DNA of 64,000 nucleotides from Mesoflavibacter sp. (GCA_017792345.1 CP051228.1:2944148-3008147), one strand, 5' to 3'; shown: positions 18,372 through 27,237, numbered from the stretch's first letter. Numbers and translations are program-made. Notes: generated from the sequence alone by a model not told the origin.

Positions 18372-18470
18372 TGCGCACTTCTCCCAGTAGCAAGCCAGCA
18401 CACTTCTTCTTTTTGTTGAGTATGGTGCCGGGTGGAACCACCCACAAGGGGCGGCACGTCATCTGTCAGT

Positions 18471-18502
18471 AAAAATAGGTTAGCATTGCTGACCTATTTT
18501 TT
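18471..18502. promoter_or_regulatory. Long palindrome between divergent genes
   Basis: The arms AAAAATAGGTTAGC and GCTGACCTATTTTT pair over 14 positions with one mismatch around an ATT loop. It lies 99 bp from the indolepyruvate oxidoreductase ATG and 86 bp from the dcd ATG, upstream of both. It could be a dimeric regulator operator, or a bidirectional terminator-like hairpin (T-runs on both strands) insulating the two genes. Confidence 0.6.
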
Positions 18503-18587
18503 CAACTAAATTGCGATGGCGCTTGCTTTCGATTGCCCTGCGGGCTCGAATCGCGCCGACTTGCGGCAACGGATCAAGGGAGCGGTC

Positions 18588-19151
18588 ATGAAACTATCCG
18601 ATCGCGATATTCTGAAGCGCATCGAGGAACGGTCGATTGAAATCGATCCGGCCGACAAGGTGCGATTCGGGCCGGTCTCCATCGACCTGACCCTGGACCG
18701 GCGGTTCCTGTATTTCCGCCACGAACAGCTTTCGGTCATCGATGTCGACAAGGGGTTGGGACATCAGGATCCGATGACCCAATACGACGTCCCGGACGGC
18801 GAGGCCTTCATCCTGCAGCCCAAGGCCTTTGCGCTGGGCGCCACGAAGGAACGGGTGAAGATCCCTGACGATCTGGTCGGCTGGCTCGACGGGCGGTCCA
18901 GCCTGGCCAGGATCGGGCTGATGGTCCATGCCACCGCCCATACCCTGGAGCCGGGCTGGAACGGCGTCATCACGCTGGAATTCTTCAACGCCGGCAACAT
19001 CGCGCTGGCGCTGCGGCCCGGCATGCGGGTCTGCGCCGTCAGCTTCGAGCCGCTGACCTCGCCCGCGTTGAACCCTTACGACCGGAAGGAAGGCGCGAAA
19101 TACGTCAATCAGTCCGGCCCGGTCGCCAGCCGCGTGGGCAGTGACAACTAA
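18588..19151 (+). CDS. dcd: dCTP deaminase
   Basis: Dcd converts dCTP to dUTP, supplying dUMP for thymidylate synthesis. The 187-residue product matches the family length and trimeric jelly-roll fold. Signatures include FGPVSIDLTLDRRF near residue 25, the GRSSLARIGL triphosphate-binding motif near residue 105, and the catalytic glutamate in HTLEPGWNGVITLEF near residue 130. The start at ATG 18588 aligns with the conserved MKLSDRDI N-terminus and has GGGAG upstream. It is monocistronic, divergent from the indolepyruvate oxidoreductase. Confidence 0.93.
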   Translation: MKLSDRDILKRIEERSIEIDPADKVRFGPVSIDLTLDRRFLYFRHEQLSVIDVDKGLGHQDPMTQYDVPDGEAFILQPKAFALGATKERVKIPDDLVGWLDGRSSLARIGLMVHATAHTLEPGWNGVITLEFFNAGNIALALRPGMRVCAVSFEPLTSPALNPYDRKEGAKYVNQSGPVASRVGSDN

Positions 19152-19250
19152 CGGCGCCCTCGACCGACATTTGAGGATGCACAGCGGGACCGGAAACGGT
19201 ATATCAGCGCCCGAACGCGTTTCGAAACACCGACGGAAATCCATCAGCCC

Positions 19251-20225
19251 ATGACCGTTCTCGTTACCGGCGCCGCTGGCTTTATCGGAAGGGCCGTGTC
19301 GCAAGTCCTGCTGGCGCGCGGCGAAAGCGTCCTCGGAATCGACAATCTGAACGACTATTACGACCAGGGTCTGAAGCGCGCCCGCCTGGCGACACTGACC
19401 GATCAGAAGGGCTTTGCCTTCCGGGAACTGGATATTGCCGAGACAGACGATATCCTGGCGCTGAAGGATGCGGGGATCAAACGCATCGTGCATCTGGCGG
19501 CCCAGGCCGGCGTCCGCTATTCGCTGAAAAATCCCTATGCCTATGCGCGCGCCAATCTGCTGGGCCATTTGAACATCATGGAACTGGCGCGCGGGACGGA
19601 CGGGCTGGAGCATATGGTCTATGCCTCCTCCTCCTCGGTCTATGGCGGCAATACGAAGGTGCCGTTCTCCGTCGACGACCGAACCGACACGCCGGTGTCG
19701 CTCTATGCGGCGACCAAGCGGTCCGACGAGCTGATGAGCCATTCCTACAGCCATCTCTACCGGATCCCAATGACCGGCCTGCGCTTCTTTACCGTCTATG
19801 GCCCGTGGGGCCGCCCGGACATGGCGGCCTGGATCTTTACCGAGAAGATGCTGAAGGGCGAGGCAATCCCGGTTTTCAACAATGGCGAAATGAAGCGCGA
19901 CTTCACCTTTATCGACGATATCGTCGCCGGAGTGGTCGCCGTCCTGGACGGGCCGCCGAAAGATCCGGAAGGCCAGGTCCCGCACCGGGTCTACAATATC
20001 GGCAACAATCGCTGCGAACCGCTGATGCGGTTGATCGAAGTGCTGGAAAATGCCCTCGGAATGGAGGCCAAGAAGGATTTCCAGCCGATGCAACCGGGTG
20101 ATGTCCAGGCGACCTATGCCGATATCGACGCCATCGCCCATGATTTCGGCTATGCGCCGACGACGCCGATCGATGTCGGGATCCCAAAATTCGTCGAATG
20201 GTATAAGGCCTATAAAGGGCTGTAG
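19251..20225 (+). CDS. NAD-dependent nucleotide-sugar epimerase (UDP-glucuronate 4-epimerase-like)
   Basis: The 324-residue extended short-chain dehydrogenase begins with the dinucleotide motif GAAGFIG. It has the NLNDYYDQGLKRARL segment characteristic of UDP-glucuronate/UDP-galacturonate 4-epimerases and the catalytic elements ASSSSVYG (Ser) and YAATKRS (Tyr-x3-Lys). The C-terminal substrate segment NNGEMKRDFTFIDDIV is intact. It would supply galacturonic-type sugars for envelope polysaccharide. No glycosyltransferase genes are adjacent, so it is an isolated copy. Confidence 0.87.
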   Translation: MTVLVTGAAGFIGRAVSQVLLARGESVLGIDNLNDYYDQGLKRARLATLTDQKGFAFRELDIAETDDILALKDAGIKRIVHLAAQAGVRYSLKNPYAYARANLLGHLNIMELARGTDGLEHMVYASSSSVYGGNTKVPFSVDDRTDTPVSLYAATKRSDELMSHSYSHLYRIPMTGLRFFTVYGPWGRPDMAAWIFTEKMLKGEAIPVFNNGEMKRDFTFIDDIVAGVVAVLDGPPKDPEGQVPHRVYNIGNNRCEPLMRLIEVLENALGMEAKKDFQPMQPGDVQATYADIDAIAHDFGYAPTTPIDVGIPKFVEWYKAYKGL

Positions 20226-20236
20226 CGCCCGGGCAC

Positions 20237-20884
20237 TTACCGTTCCGCCAGGGCCAGGCGCGCCGCGAAACCGGCGAAGGCGGCGGCGAAGCCGCGTTTC
20301 AGCCATTTCGTCACCGATTCCGACGCCAGTATCCGATGCCGCACGGCATTGGCCAGCAGCCCGTATCCGATGAACACGACAAAGGTCAGCGCCATGAAGA
20401 CGGCGGCCAGCGCCAGGATATGGGGCAGGGAGCCCGGTGTCGCTGCGGGCACGAATTGCGGAATGAAGGCCAGGAAGAAGATCGACAGTTTCGGGTTCAG
20501 GACGTTGATCAAGCTGCCGCGCAGGGCGATCCCGCCCAGGTCGCGCCAAACGCCCCGGCCGGACTTCCGGGCGCTGTCGTCCAGTTCCATCCGGCCGCCG
20601 TCGCGCAGCATGCCCCAGGCGAGATAGAGCAGATAGAGAATGCCCAGGATCTTAACGACCTGAAAGGCCAATGCGCTGGCATGCAACAGGGCCGCGAGCC
20701 CCAGAAGGCTGGCCGCCAGATGCGGAACAATCCCCATCGTGCAGCCGAAAGCCGCCGCGATGCTGGGCACGCCGCCACGGAAGACCCCGGTGGACACCGT
20801 ATAGATGACGCCGGTACCGGGGGCGAGCACGACCAGGGTGGCGGTGATCAGGTACTCGACGGTGATGATGTCCAGAACCGGCAT
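20237..20884 (-). CDS. LysE/RhtB family exporter
   Basis: The 215-residue inner-membrane protein has about six hydrophobic helices and the family's N-terminal signature LVVLAPGTGVIYTV, followed by GGVPSIAAAFGCTMG. LysE/RhtB proteins export amino acids (Lys, Arg, Thr, homoserine, homoserine lactone). The substrate cannot be told from sequence. It converges on the epimerase gene with an 11 bp gap. Confidence 0.85.
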   Translation of the reverse strand: MPVLDIITVEYLITATLVVLAPGTGVIYTVSTGVFRGGVPSIAAAFGCTMGIVPHLAASLLGLAALLHASALAFQVVKILGILYLLYLAWGMLRDGGRMELDDSARKSGRGVWRDLGGIALRGSLINVLNPKLSIFFLAFIPQFVPAATPGSLPHILALAAVFMALTFVVFIGYGLLANAVRHRILASESVTKWLKRGFAAAFAGFAARLALAER

Positions 20885-20952
20885 GACCTTCCTCTCCCCA
20901 ATCGGTGCGACGCAATCCTACCGTGTTTGCGAAGGAAGGCTACCGGAAAGGC

Positions 20953-20984
20953 GGATGCGCCGGCGAAGAACCGCCGGCGCATCC
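20953..20984 (-). terminator. Hairpin terminator downstream of yghU
   Basis: A perfect 13 bp stem (GGATGCGCCGGCG / CGCCGGCGCATCC) with a 6 nt loop lies about 26 bp beyond the yghU stop on the minus strand. The following bases are only moderately T-rich, so termination may be partial or the structure may act as a 3' stabiliser. Confidence 0.65.
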
Positions 20985-21009
20985 CAGATACTCAAACAAC
21001 GCGGATGTC

Positions 21010-21876
21010 TTAGATCCGAACGCCGGTCTTGCCGTCAAAATCGGCGGCGCTATGGCGCTCACGCACCTGCTCGCCATCTTCACCCCAGCCGCGATTCACG
21101 GCGCGGCCCCGGATGACGGCGTCGCGTTGACCGATCTCGCGGGTCCAGCGTTGGACGTGCTCGTAGGATTTGACGTCCAGGAAGGTGCCGGCATCGCCAT
21201 ATTGCTTGCCCAGCGCCAGGACGCCGTACCAGGGCCAGGTGGCAATATCGGCGATCGTGTATTCGTCGCCCGCCAGATATTTGTTCTCCGCCAGATGCCG
21301 GTCCAGCACGTCCAACTGGCGCTTCACCTCCATGGCGAAACGGTTGATCGGATATTCCCACTGTTCCGGCGCGTAGTAATAGAAATGGCCGAACCCGCCG
21401 CCCAGATAGGGCGCGCTGCCCATTTGCCAGAACAGCCAGTTCATGGTCTCGACCCGGGCCTTGCCGTCCGACGGCAGGAAGGCACCGAACTTTTCCGCCA
21501 GGTAGAACAGGATCGACGCGGATTCGAAGACGCGGGTGCCCGGATCGGTGCTGCGGTCCAATAGGGCGGGGATCTTGGAGTTCGGGTTGACCTCGACAAA
21601 GCCGCTGCCGAATTGGTCGCCTTCGCCGATATCGATGTACCAAGCGTCGTATTCAGCGCCTTTGTGGCCGGCAGCCAGAAGTTCTTCCAGCATCACCGTC
21701 ACCTTGACGCCGTTCGGCGTCGCCAGCGAATAGAGCTGCAGCGCGTGGTCGCCGACCGGCAAATCCTTGTCATGGGTGGCGCCCGCAATCGGACGGTTCG
21801 TGCTGGCGAACTTGCCGCCGCTGGCCTTGTCCCAAGTCCAGACCTTGGGCGGCGCATAGGTGTTGGTATCGCTCAT
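21010..21876 (-). CDS. yghU: Glutathione-dependent disulfide-bond oxidoreductase (YghU/Nu-class GST)
   Basis: The 288-residue Nu-class glutathione transferase has an N-terminal extension before the thioredoxin fold (KFASTNRPIAGATHDKDLPVG), then LATPNGVKVTVMLEELL at the GSH-binding site, NPNSKIPALLD (cis-proline) near residue 98, and ESASILFYLAEKF. The C-terminal GST domain is complete (YTIADIATWPWYG). Members have disulfide reductase and organic peroxide activities. ATG 21876 has a GAGGGGACAGAG ribosome site; the upstream 20 residues seem untranslated. A hairpin terminator follows. Confidence 0.88.
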   Translation of the reverse strand: MSDTNTYAPPKVWTWDKASGGKFASTNRPIAGATHDKDLPVGDHALQLYSLATPNGVKVTVMLEELLAAGHKGAEYDAWYIDIGEGDQFGSGFVEVNPNSKIPALLDRSTDPGTRVFESASILFYLAEKFGAFLPSDGKARVETMNWLFWQMGSAPYLGGGFGHFYYYAPEQWEYPINRFAMEVKRQLDVLDRHLAENKYLAGDEYTIADIATWPWYGVLALGKQYGDAGTFLDVKSYEHVQRWTREIGQRDAVIRGRAVNRGWGEDGEQVRERHSAADFDGKTGVRI

Positions 21877-22120
21877 CTCTGTCCCCTCGTTCCTCGAGTA
21901 TCTTGCGGCGCCTTGTTCAATCACGGTGCCGGGCATCCGACAAGGTTGGGTCTATGCCGCTTACAAACAAGGTTTTGGAACAAATGTTCCAGTTTAAGGA
22001 CCTGTGCCGGCCGCGGCAGTGCCTTTGATTTATGACCGGTGCAAGCTCAGGGCGCATGCTATTCGCCGCCGGACATGCTATGAATGGGCTTCGAAATTTG
22101 TTTCAGGCGCAGGTATCGGT

Positions 22121-22696
22121 ATGAAGATTCTGAGACGTGAGAGCTATCGGCGCGTGCCCTGGCGCAATGGTGCCGGTGAGACCGAGGAAATAGCCCTGTG
22201 CGCCGCGCCGGACGGGTCAGGGGATTTCGACTGGCGCATTTCGATGGCGCCGGTGCTGACCGCCGGCCCGTTCTCGGAATTTCCCGCGATCGACCGCATC
22301 CTTACCGTCATCGAAGGGGCTGGTCTGCGGCTCGAATGGACCGACGGTGTTGGGGAAGGCGGGCTCGATTGCCTGCCGGGAATGCCGGTACCCTTCCCGG
22401 GCGACCGCCCTTGCAAGGCATCGCTGTTGGTCGGCCCGATCGTCGATCTGAATGTTATGACCCGCCGCGGTCGCTGGCAGGCTTCAGTTCGCAAGACAAG
22501 TGAGCTGACCCGCCAGCCGACGGCCGCCCATCATTTGATCTTCGCACTGGAGGGGCCGGTCGGCGCGCGGGTCGACGGCACGGAGGTCACGCTGTCCGAT
22601 AAGGACACGCTGTGGCACTCCGCGCCATTTCCCCGTGAAGTCACGCTGGACGGAACCTGGCTCGATATACAGCTAACGCCGGTTCCGTCCGCGTGA
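22121..22696 (+). CDS. HutD/Ves family protein
   Basis: The 191-residue cupin-like protein matches HutD/Ves by the N-terminal RVPWRNGAGETEEIA, the FDWRISMAPV and GPFSEFPAIDRILTVIEG segments, and DLNVMTRRGRW. HutD proteins are linked to histidine utilisation and Ves to cold growth; the molecular function is unresolved. No hut genes are near. ATG 22121 is the only start that gives the conserved N-terminus, and it has a GGTATCGGT spacer rather than a strong Shine-Dalgarno. Confidence 0.83.
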   Translation: MKILRRESYRRVPWRNGAGETEEIALCAAPDGSGDFDWRISMAPVLTAGPFSEFPAIDRILTVIEGAGLRLEWTDGVGEGGLDCLPGMPVPFPGDRPCKASLLVGPIVDLNVMTRRGRWQASVRKTSELTRQPTAAHHLIFALEGPVGARVDGTEVTLSDKDTLWHSAPFPREVTLDGTWLDIQLTPVPSA

Positions 22697-22718
22697 CAGG
22701 GCATTCAGCCGGCCGCCC

Positions 22719-22985
22719 TTATTCCTGGGCCGTCATGCCGCGCACGATCCCCAGCAGCTTTTCCGCGAAAACGAAGTTCGCCTGAGTGCACAGGTGATCG
22801 GCGATCTGAATCATGCTCTGCGCTTCTTCTTTCGCCTTGCCGGTGATCGAAGCTTGATCGGTCGAGCCGCGGGCGTCGGCGACGGCCTGCAGGCAGGTTT
22901 TCTTGTCGGTCACGGTCTGTGCAGAGGCCGACAGAAGGGGCGCGGCCACAAGAATGGCCACGAGGGGAAGGGCATAGAACTTCAT
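22719..22985 (-). CDS. Small secreted protein of unknown function
   Basis: The 88-residue product has a clean signal peptide (MKFYALPLVAILVAAPLLSASA). The mature helical part has two cysteines (near residues 31 and 66) that could pair in the periplasm. The sequence SITGKAKEEAQSMIQIADHLCTQANFVFAEKLL suggests a small helical hairpin. I do not recognise a family. ATG 22985 was chosen because it starts the signal peptide directly. Confidence 0.62.
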   Translation of the reverse strand: MKFYALPLVAILVAAPLLSASAQTVTDKKTCLQAVADARGSTDQASITGKAKEEAQSMIQIADHLCTQANFVFAEKLLGIVRGMTAQE

Positions 22986-23106
22986 GTGATGACTCCACCC
23001 GGCGGATTGTTCGGGCGATAGGTGGTGCGGGACATCCCGGCACCCACCCGAAGCGCCACGCCGCCGCGCGCGCCTGGCGGAATTACACATAATGGCGCGA
23101 AATTGT

Positions 23107-23520
23107 CTATTGGGATGTGAGGCGATCGTTACGCGTCCGGAACATACCCGTCATGCAACTGTATCCTATCGCCGCGATCGCGGCCTGCGCCGTCAGGACA
23201 GCCGGCCAAATCAGCGGGAAGGCCGGATCGAAAAACTTCTGCGGCCCGAAGGAAAGAAGGCCGGTCAGGGCGAACAATCCGGCCAGGGGCAAGGCCAGGC
23301 CGCAACCCGCATTCAGGGCACGCCAGGCGGCGGCGCCGATGGCGAGCGAAGCGCCCAGGAACGGGGCGAGGGCGAAGAGCGGAATGCGGTTCGGCGGATG
23401 CGGCTCGGTCTCGGTCACCAGGGACAGTAGCATGACCGCCGTCACCGTCATAAGGGCCGCGACACCGGCCGAAGCCGCACCATGTCGCGCCGGGGCGGAG
23501 ACAGTTTCCGTATGGCTCAT
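23107..23520 (-). CDS. Small integral membrane protein, probable TetR target
   Basis: The 137-residue protein has about four transmembrane helices (residues about 18-38, 48-66, 75-93, 105-125) and no recognisable domain. It is divergent from the TetR gene, with two TetR-like palindromes between them (23537-23552 and 23563-23582), so it is the likely regulated target. Its function is unknown. Confidence 0.68.
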   Translation of the reverse strand: MSHTETVSAPARHGAASAGVAALMTVTAVMLLSLVTETEPHPPNRIPLFALAPFLGASLAIGAAAWRALNAGCGLALPLAGLFALTGLLSFGPQKFFDPAFPLIWPAVLTAQAAIAAIGYSCMTGMFRTRNDRLTSQ

Positions 23521-23536
23521 CGTGTTTCTCCCTTTC

Positions 23537-23552
23537 CGTACCCATCGGTACG
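23537..23552. promoter_or_regulatory. TetR-type operator, site 1
   Basis: CGTAC-CCATCG-GTACG is a 5 bp inverted repeat with a 6 bp spacer and shares the ATCGGTACG core with site 2. It lies just upstream of the membrane-protein ATG (23520). Confidence 0.6.
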
Positions 23553-23562
23553 CTTGTGCGTG

Positions 23563-23582
23563 ACCGTACTTATCGGTACGGT
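23563..23582. promoter_or_regulatory. TetR-type operator, site 2
   Basis: ACCGTACTTATCGGTACGGT has 7 bp arms that pair perfectly around a 6 bp spacer. It lies 28 bp, centre to centre, from site 1 and about 31 bp before the TetR start codon, as expected for autoregulation. Confidence 0.68.
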
Positions 23583-23613
23583 TCTGGTCAAGCTCGATTT
23601 TAAGGCCGGTTCG

Positions 23614-24210
23614 ATGGCGCGGGACGCACGCAGGGACGAAGTGATGGACGCCGCCATGGCGGTGCTGATCGAGCGCGGATACCGCGACACCACGATGTTG
23701 GCCGTCGCGAAGAAGGCGTCAGCGTCAAAGGAAACGCTTTATGCCTGGTTCGGTGACAAGGCGGGCCTGTTCGAGGCGATCATCCGGCGAAACGCGAAGA
23801 CGGTGGCGGCGGCGCTGACATCGGCGATAGACGACGGCGGAGCGCCGGAGCAGGTTCTGGCCGCGTTCGGCACCGCCTTACTGCAGCTTCTGTTGGGTGA
23901 GGAATCGGTCGCGATCAACCGCGCGGCGATTGGCGAGGTCCGGAACGACCCCTCTCTCGCGACGGTTCTGGCAGAACGCGGGCGGGAGGCCACGCTGCCG
24001 CTCTTGATCGACTATCTCGTTAATCAAAAGGCTGCCGGGACGCTGAATGTCGAGGATGCCGAAGAGGCGGCGCAAGACCTTCTGGGTCTGTTGGTCGGAG
24101 ATTTGCAGGTCCGGCGTCTCCTGGCCCGCAGCGCGTCGCCCGAAAAGCAATGGGCCGCCGAAAGGGCGGCCCAGGCTACGGGGAAATTTTTGAAACTCTA
24201 CCGCGCTTAA
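23614..24210 (+). CDS. TetR/AcrR family transcriptional regulator
   Basis: The 198-residue regulator has an N-terminal helix-turn-helix: ARRDEVMDAAMAVLIERGYRDTTMLAVAKKASASKETLYAWFGDKAGLFEAII is the full TetR DNA-binding domain (residues 5-57). The C-terminal ligand domain resembles the TetR_C_7/AefR-like group (AINRAAIGEVRNDPSLATVL). Two matching palindromes sit in the divergent promoter region. The inducer is unknown. ATG 23614 places the HTH at the usual distance from the N-terminus. Confidence 0.87.
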   Translation: MARDARRDEVMDAAMAVLIERGYRDTTMLAVAKKASASKETLYAWFGDKAGLFEAIIRRNAKTVAAALTSAIDDGGAPEQVLAAFGTALLQLLLGEESVAINRAAIGEVRNDPSLATVLAERGREATLPLLIDYLVNQKAAGTLNVEDAEEAAQDLLGLLVGDLQVRRLLARSASPEKQWAAERAAQATGKFLKLYRA

Positions 24211-24213
24211 GCG

Positions 24214-25143
24214 TCACTCGACGGCGTAGTCCGTCTTGAAGCCACCCTTCTTGTTCAGCTCAAACTTGCCGTCCTGGACGGCATAGAGCCAGGCGGCGGA
24301 TTTCTTCAGGCCGCCGAGCGGGTAGAGATGGCTCTGAACGATGCCGCAGCTGGGGTCCGTCGCCTTGTAGACAGCCAAGTCCCGGATCAGCTTGTCCGGC
24401 TCGCTGACGCTCATCAGCTTGGCGACGTTGCGGGCCTGTTTGGCGATGAAGCGCATGGAGTTGCCGATACCGCAGGCCTGGGCGTGCTTCATCAGCGTCT
24501 TGATCGTGGCCAGGCCCGGGATGCCGATATGGATCGGCAACTCGTTGCCTTCGGCGCGGATCTTACGGTCCCAGACGATCAGCGGCTCGGCCTCGAAGCA
24601 GAACTGCGTCGCGATATAGAAATGCATCGGGCTCTGCTTGGCATAGGCGTTCTTGTCCAGCATGGCGCGAACGACCTCGGCTTCCGGAATGTCCGGGCTG
24701 CCTTCCGGGTGACCGGCGACGCCCAGGCTCTTGATGCCGTACTTCTCGAACAGGCCGAGGCGCAGAATCTGCATCGATTCCGTGAACTCACCGACCGGGT
24801 TGTCGACCCCGCCGCCGATCAGCAGTGCTTCCTCGACGCCCGTCTCGGCGGTCAGCATCTTCAGGTTCTCTTCGAAGAAGGCCTTGGACGGAATGGACCG
24901 CGCCGCGAAATGCGGCACCGGGCGCATGCCCTGATCCTTCAGCTTCTTGACCGTCGTGACCGTGTCGCGGAAATCGGAGCTCGGCAGAAAGGTGACATAG
25001 ACGATCTGGTTGTCGCGCAGGACTTCACGGAAGTCCTCGATCTTGGCAGCCCCGCCCGGCGTGACTTCCAGGGTGGTCGTGCTCATGAAATCGATGATCT
25101 GGTCGACCTCGGACATGGTCTTGGGCTCCGTCATGGCGCGCAC
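24214..25143 (-). CDS. Methylenetetrahydrofolate reductase family protein (second copy)
   Basis: The 309-residue MTHFR-like TIM barrel is distinct from the canonical metF at 29289-30155. It keeps family elements such as HFAARS, a substrate-strand LLIGGGVDNPVGEF, GVAGHPEGSPD, and IATQFCFEAEPLIVWDR in place of the MetF QFFFD loop. It is the last gene of the corrinoid operon, 21 bp after the activase. It may reduce methylene-THF or run the reverse direction, oxidising methyl-THF produced from methylated substrates. That direction is inference. The alternative start MTEPKT lies 9 bp downstream. Confidence 0.83.
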   Translation of the reverse strand: MRAMTEPKTMSEVDQIIDFMSTTTLEVTPGGAAKIEDFREVLRDNQIVYVTFLPSSDFRDTVTTVKKLKDQGMRPVPHFAARSIPSKAFFEENLKMLTAETGVEEALLIGGGVDNPVGEFTESMQILRLGLFEKYGIKSLGVAGHPEGSPDIPEAEVVRAMLDKNAYAKQSPMHFYIATQFCFEAEPLIVWDRKIRAEGNELPIHIGIPGLATIKTLMKHAQACGIGNSMRFIAKQARNVAKLMSVSEPDKLIRDLAVYKATDPSCGIVQSHLYPLGGLKKSAAWLYAVQDGKFELNKKGGFKTDYAVE

Positions 25144-25164
25144 TTTCGTCGAACGAGTTGGATC

Positions 25165-27237
25165 CTAACCGCGCCGACGCCGACGACGGCCGCCACCCTC
25201 TCCCGAACCGGGATCGGATGCCGCCTTCTTTTCGGGCAATTGGACTGCTTTCTCCAAGTTCGGAAACGGCGCAGTTTTGTGCGGGAACGCCATCGCCCCA
25301 ACAAAATGCTCCTGAAAGCGGGGTTCGACCGCCGTTTCGACCTTTTCGATCCGGGTCACCAGTTCCTTGATCTCGTTCCGGGCCTGACGGTTCAGGAGCG
25401 CGATGCGCGCGCCGGTGCCTGCCGCGTTGCCGACCGACGCGACCATGTCCAGCGGACAGTCGGGGATCAGGCCCAGAACCATCGCGTATTTCGCGTCGAT
25501 ATGGCTTCCGAAGGCACCGGCCAGAACGACCCGCTCCACCGGCTTGCCCAGCTTGTCGACCAGAAGCTGCGCCCCGGCATAGAGCGCCGCCTTGGCAAGC
25601 TGGATCGCCCGGACATCGGCCTGGGTCACGCGGATCTCCGGCTCGCCGCGATGCAGGATGTAGGAGAAGGTCCGGCCTTCCGGTACGACCCGGTCGGATT
25701 TCTGCGCCATGGACCCGTCGATGATGCCGTCTTCGGTGATCAGCCCGGCCAGGAACATTTCCGCCAGGACCTCGATGATCCCCGAGCCGCAGATGCCGGA
25801 CACGCCGATCCTCTTGGTGGAGTCGGCGAACCCTTCGTCGTTCGACCACAGGTCGGACCCGATGACCTTGAATCGGGGTTCCAGGTTCTCCGGATCGATT
25901 CGCACGCGCTCGATGGCGCCGGGCGCCGCGCGCTGACCGGACGAAATCTGCGCGCCTTCCAGCGCCGGTCCGGTCGGGCTGGAACAGGCCAGCAGACGTT
26001 CTTTGTTCCCCAGCACGATTTCCGCATTGGTGCCGACATCGACGACCAGGGTCACCTCGTCGCGATACTGGGGTCCTTCGGCCAGAACCACGGCGGCGCA
26101 ATCGGCACCGACATGACCGGCGACGCAGGGCAGGAAATAGGCCCGCGCGCCCGGATTGACTTTGCCTTTGAGATCCAGCTCTGCCGCCGACACGCGCAGC
26201 GACTGGTTGGTGGCCAGCGCGAAGGGCGCCCAGCCCAGTTCGGTCGGATCGACGCCCAGGATCAGGTGATGCATGATCGGGTTGCCGACGAGCACCAGTT
26301 CCAGAATGTCATTCGGGTCGACCATCGCCTCGGTCGCGGCCTGGACCAGCAGATAGCCCAGCGTCTCGCGCACGGCATTGGTCATCTCGGCGTCGCCGCC
26401 CGGATTCATCATCACATAGCTGACCCGGCTCATCAGATCCTCGCCGAAGCGGATCTGCGGGTTCATCGCCCCGACGGAGTTCACGACTTCGCCGGTTTGC
26501 AGGTCGGTCAGGTGGACCGACATGGTGGTCGACCCGACATCGACGGCGCAGCCGAAGGCCTTCTCGTGGAATCCGGGCCAGACATGGACCAGCTTGTGCC
26601 CGTTGCGGACCGCCGCGGTGACCTTCCATTCGCCTTTGCGCAGGGCCTTCTGCAGCCCTTGCAGCACCGGCAGGTCGGCGCGGTCGACAGTCAGGTCCCA
26701 CTGCTCCTTCAGGGCCTTCTCCAGCCGCTCCAGATCGCCGGACGGGTGGTGCATGTCGGGCTCTTCGACCTCGACATAATGCAGGCGGACGATGGGATCG
26801 ATTTCGATATTGCGCACTTCCGCGCGCTTGCGGACGACCTGTTTATGAACCTGGCTGTCCGCAGGGATGTCGATGACCAGATCGCCGTGGATGAAGCTGG
26901 AGCAGCCGAGACGCCGGTCGTCCTTCATCCCGCGCTTCTGCTTGTACCGGTCTTCGACCTTGCCGAATTCGGAAACGTTTTCCGGCTTGCTCTTGACCTT
27001 GAACTTGGAGAAATCGCCGATACCCGGCACGACCTGGCAGCGGCCGCAGATGCCGCGCCCGCCACAGACGGAATCGAGATCGACACCCAATTGACGCGCG
27101 GCCTGGAGTATCGGCGTGCCTACCGGAAAATCGCCGCGTTTCCCGGAAGGGGTGAAGACGACATGGGCCGTCTTCACGTTTTCCTGGGATGATCCATCGC
27201 TCGTCGTGCTTGCGTCGGCCGGGTCGATATCCGCCAT
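25165..27237 (-). CDS. Corrinoid activation protein: [2Fe-2S] ferredoxin + ASKHA ATPase (RamA/DUF4445-like)
   Basis: The 690-residue reductive activator returns cob(II)alamin to cob(I)alamin on corrinoid proteins. The N-terminal plant-type ferredoxin domain has Cys58, Cys64, Cys67 and Cys112 (CGGRGICGRC and RRLGCSSF). A linker and middle domain follow, then an ASKHA ATPase with phosphate motifs AFGCAVDVGSTTMSVHL, LVVDVGTNAEIVLG and VVLAGAFGSHID. The C-terminus ends in six consecutive arginines after a Gly-rich linker. Neighbours are the methyl-THF:corrinoid methyltransferase (60 bp upstream) and the second MTHFR (21 bp downstream). A 954-residue shadow frame on the other strand is not real. 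Confidence 0.9.
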   Translation of the reverse strand: MADIDPADASTTSDGSSQENVKTAHVVFTPSGKRGDFPVGTPILQAARQLGVDLDSVCGGRGICGRCQVVPGIGDFSKFKVKSKPENVSEFGKVEDRYKQKRGMKDDRRLGCSSFIHGDLVIDIPADSQVHKQVVRKRAEVRNIEIDPIVRLHYVEVEEPDMHHPSGDLERLEKALKEQWDLTVDRADLPVLQGLQKALRKGEWKVTAAVRNGHKLVHVWPGFHEKAFGCAVDVGSTTMSVHLTDLQTGEVVNSVGAMNPQIRFGEDLMSRVSYVMMNPGGDAEMTNAVRETLGYLLVQAATEAMVDPNDILELVLVGNPIMHHLILGVDPTELGWAPFALATNQSLRVSAAELDLKGKVNPGARAYFLPCVAGHVGADCAAVVLAEGPQYRDEVTLVVDVGTNAEIVLGNKERLLACSSPTGPALEGAQISSGQRAAPGAIERVRIDPENLEPRFKVIGSDLWSNDEGFADSTKRIGVSGICGSGIIEVLAEMFLAGLITEDGIIDGSMAQKSDRVVPEGRTFSYILHRGEPEIRVTQADVRAIQLAKAALYAGAQLLVDKLGKPVERVVLAGAFGSHIDAKYAMVLGLIPDCPLDMVASVGNAAGTGARIALLNRQARNEIKELVTRIEKVETAVEPRFQEHFVGAMAFPHKTAPFPNLEKAVQLPEKKAASDPGSGEGGGRRRRRRG

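Noticed and set aside
14796-18419. 1207-codon open frame on the plus strand opposite the indolepyruvate oxidoreductase
   Set aside because: Shadow frame from GC-rich codon bias; its translation has no recognisable domain, while the opposite strand has TPP and Fe-S motifs.
24328-27192. 954-codon open frame on the plus strand opposite the activase and second MTHFR
   Set aside because: It spans two real genes and their gap, is rich in Arg/Asp/Gln/His, and has no domain; shadow of the minus-strand coding.
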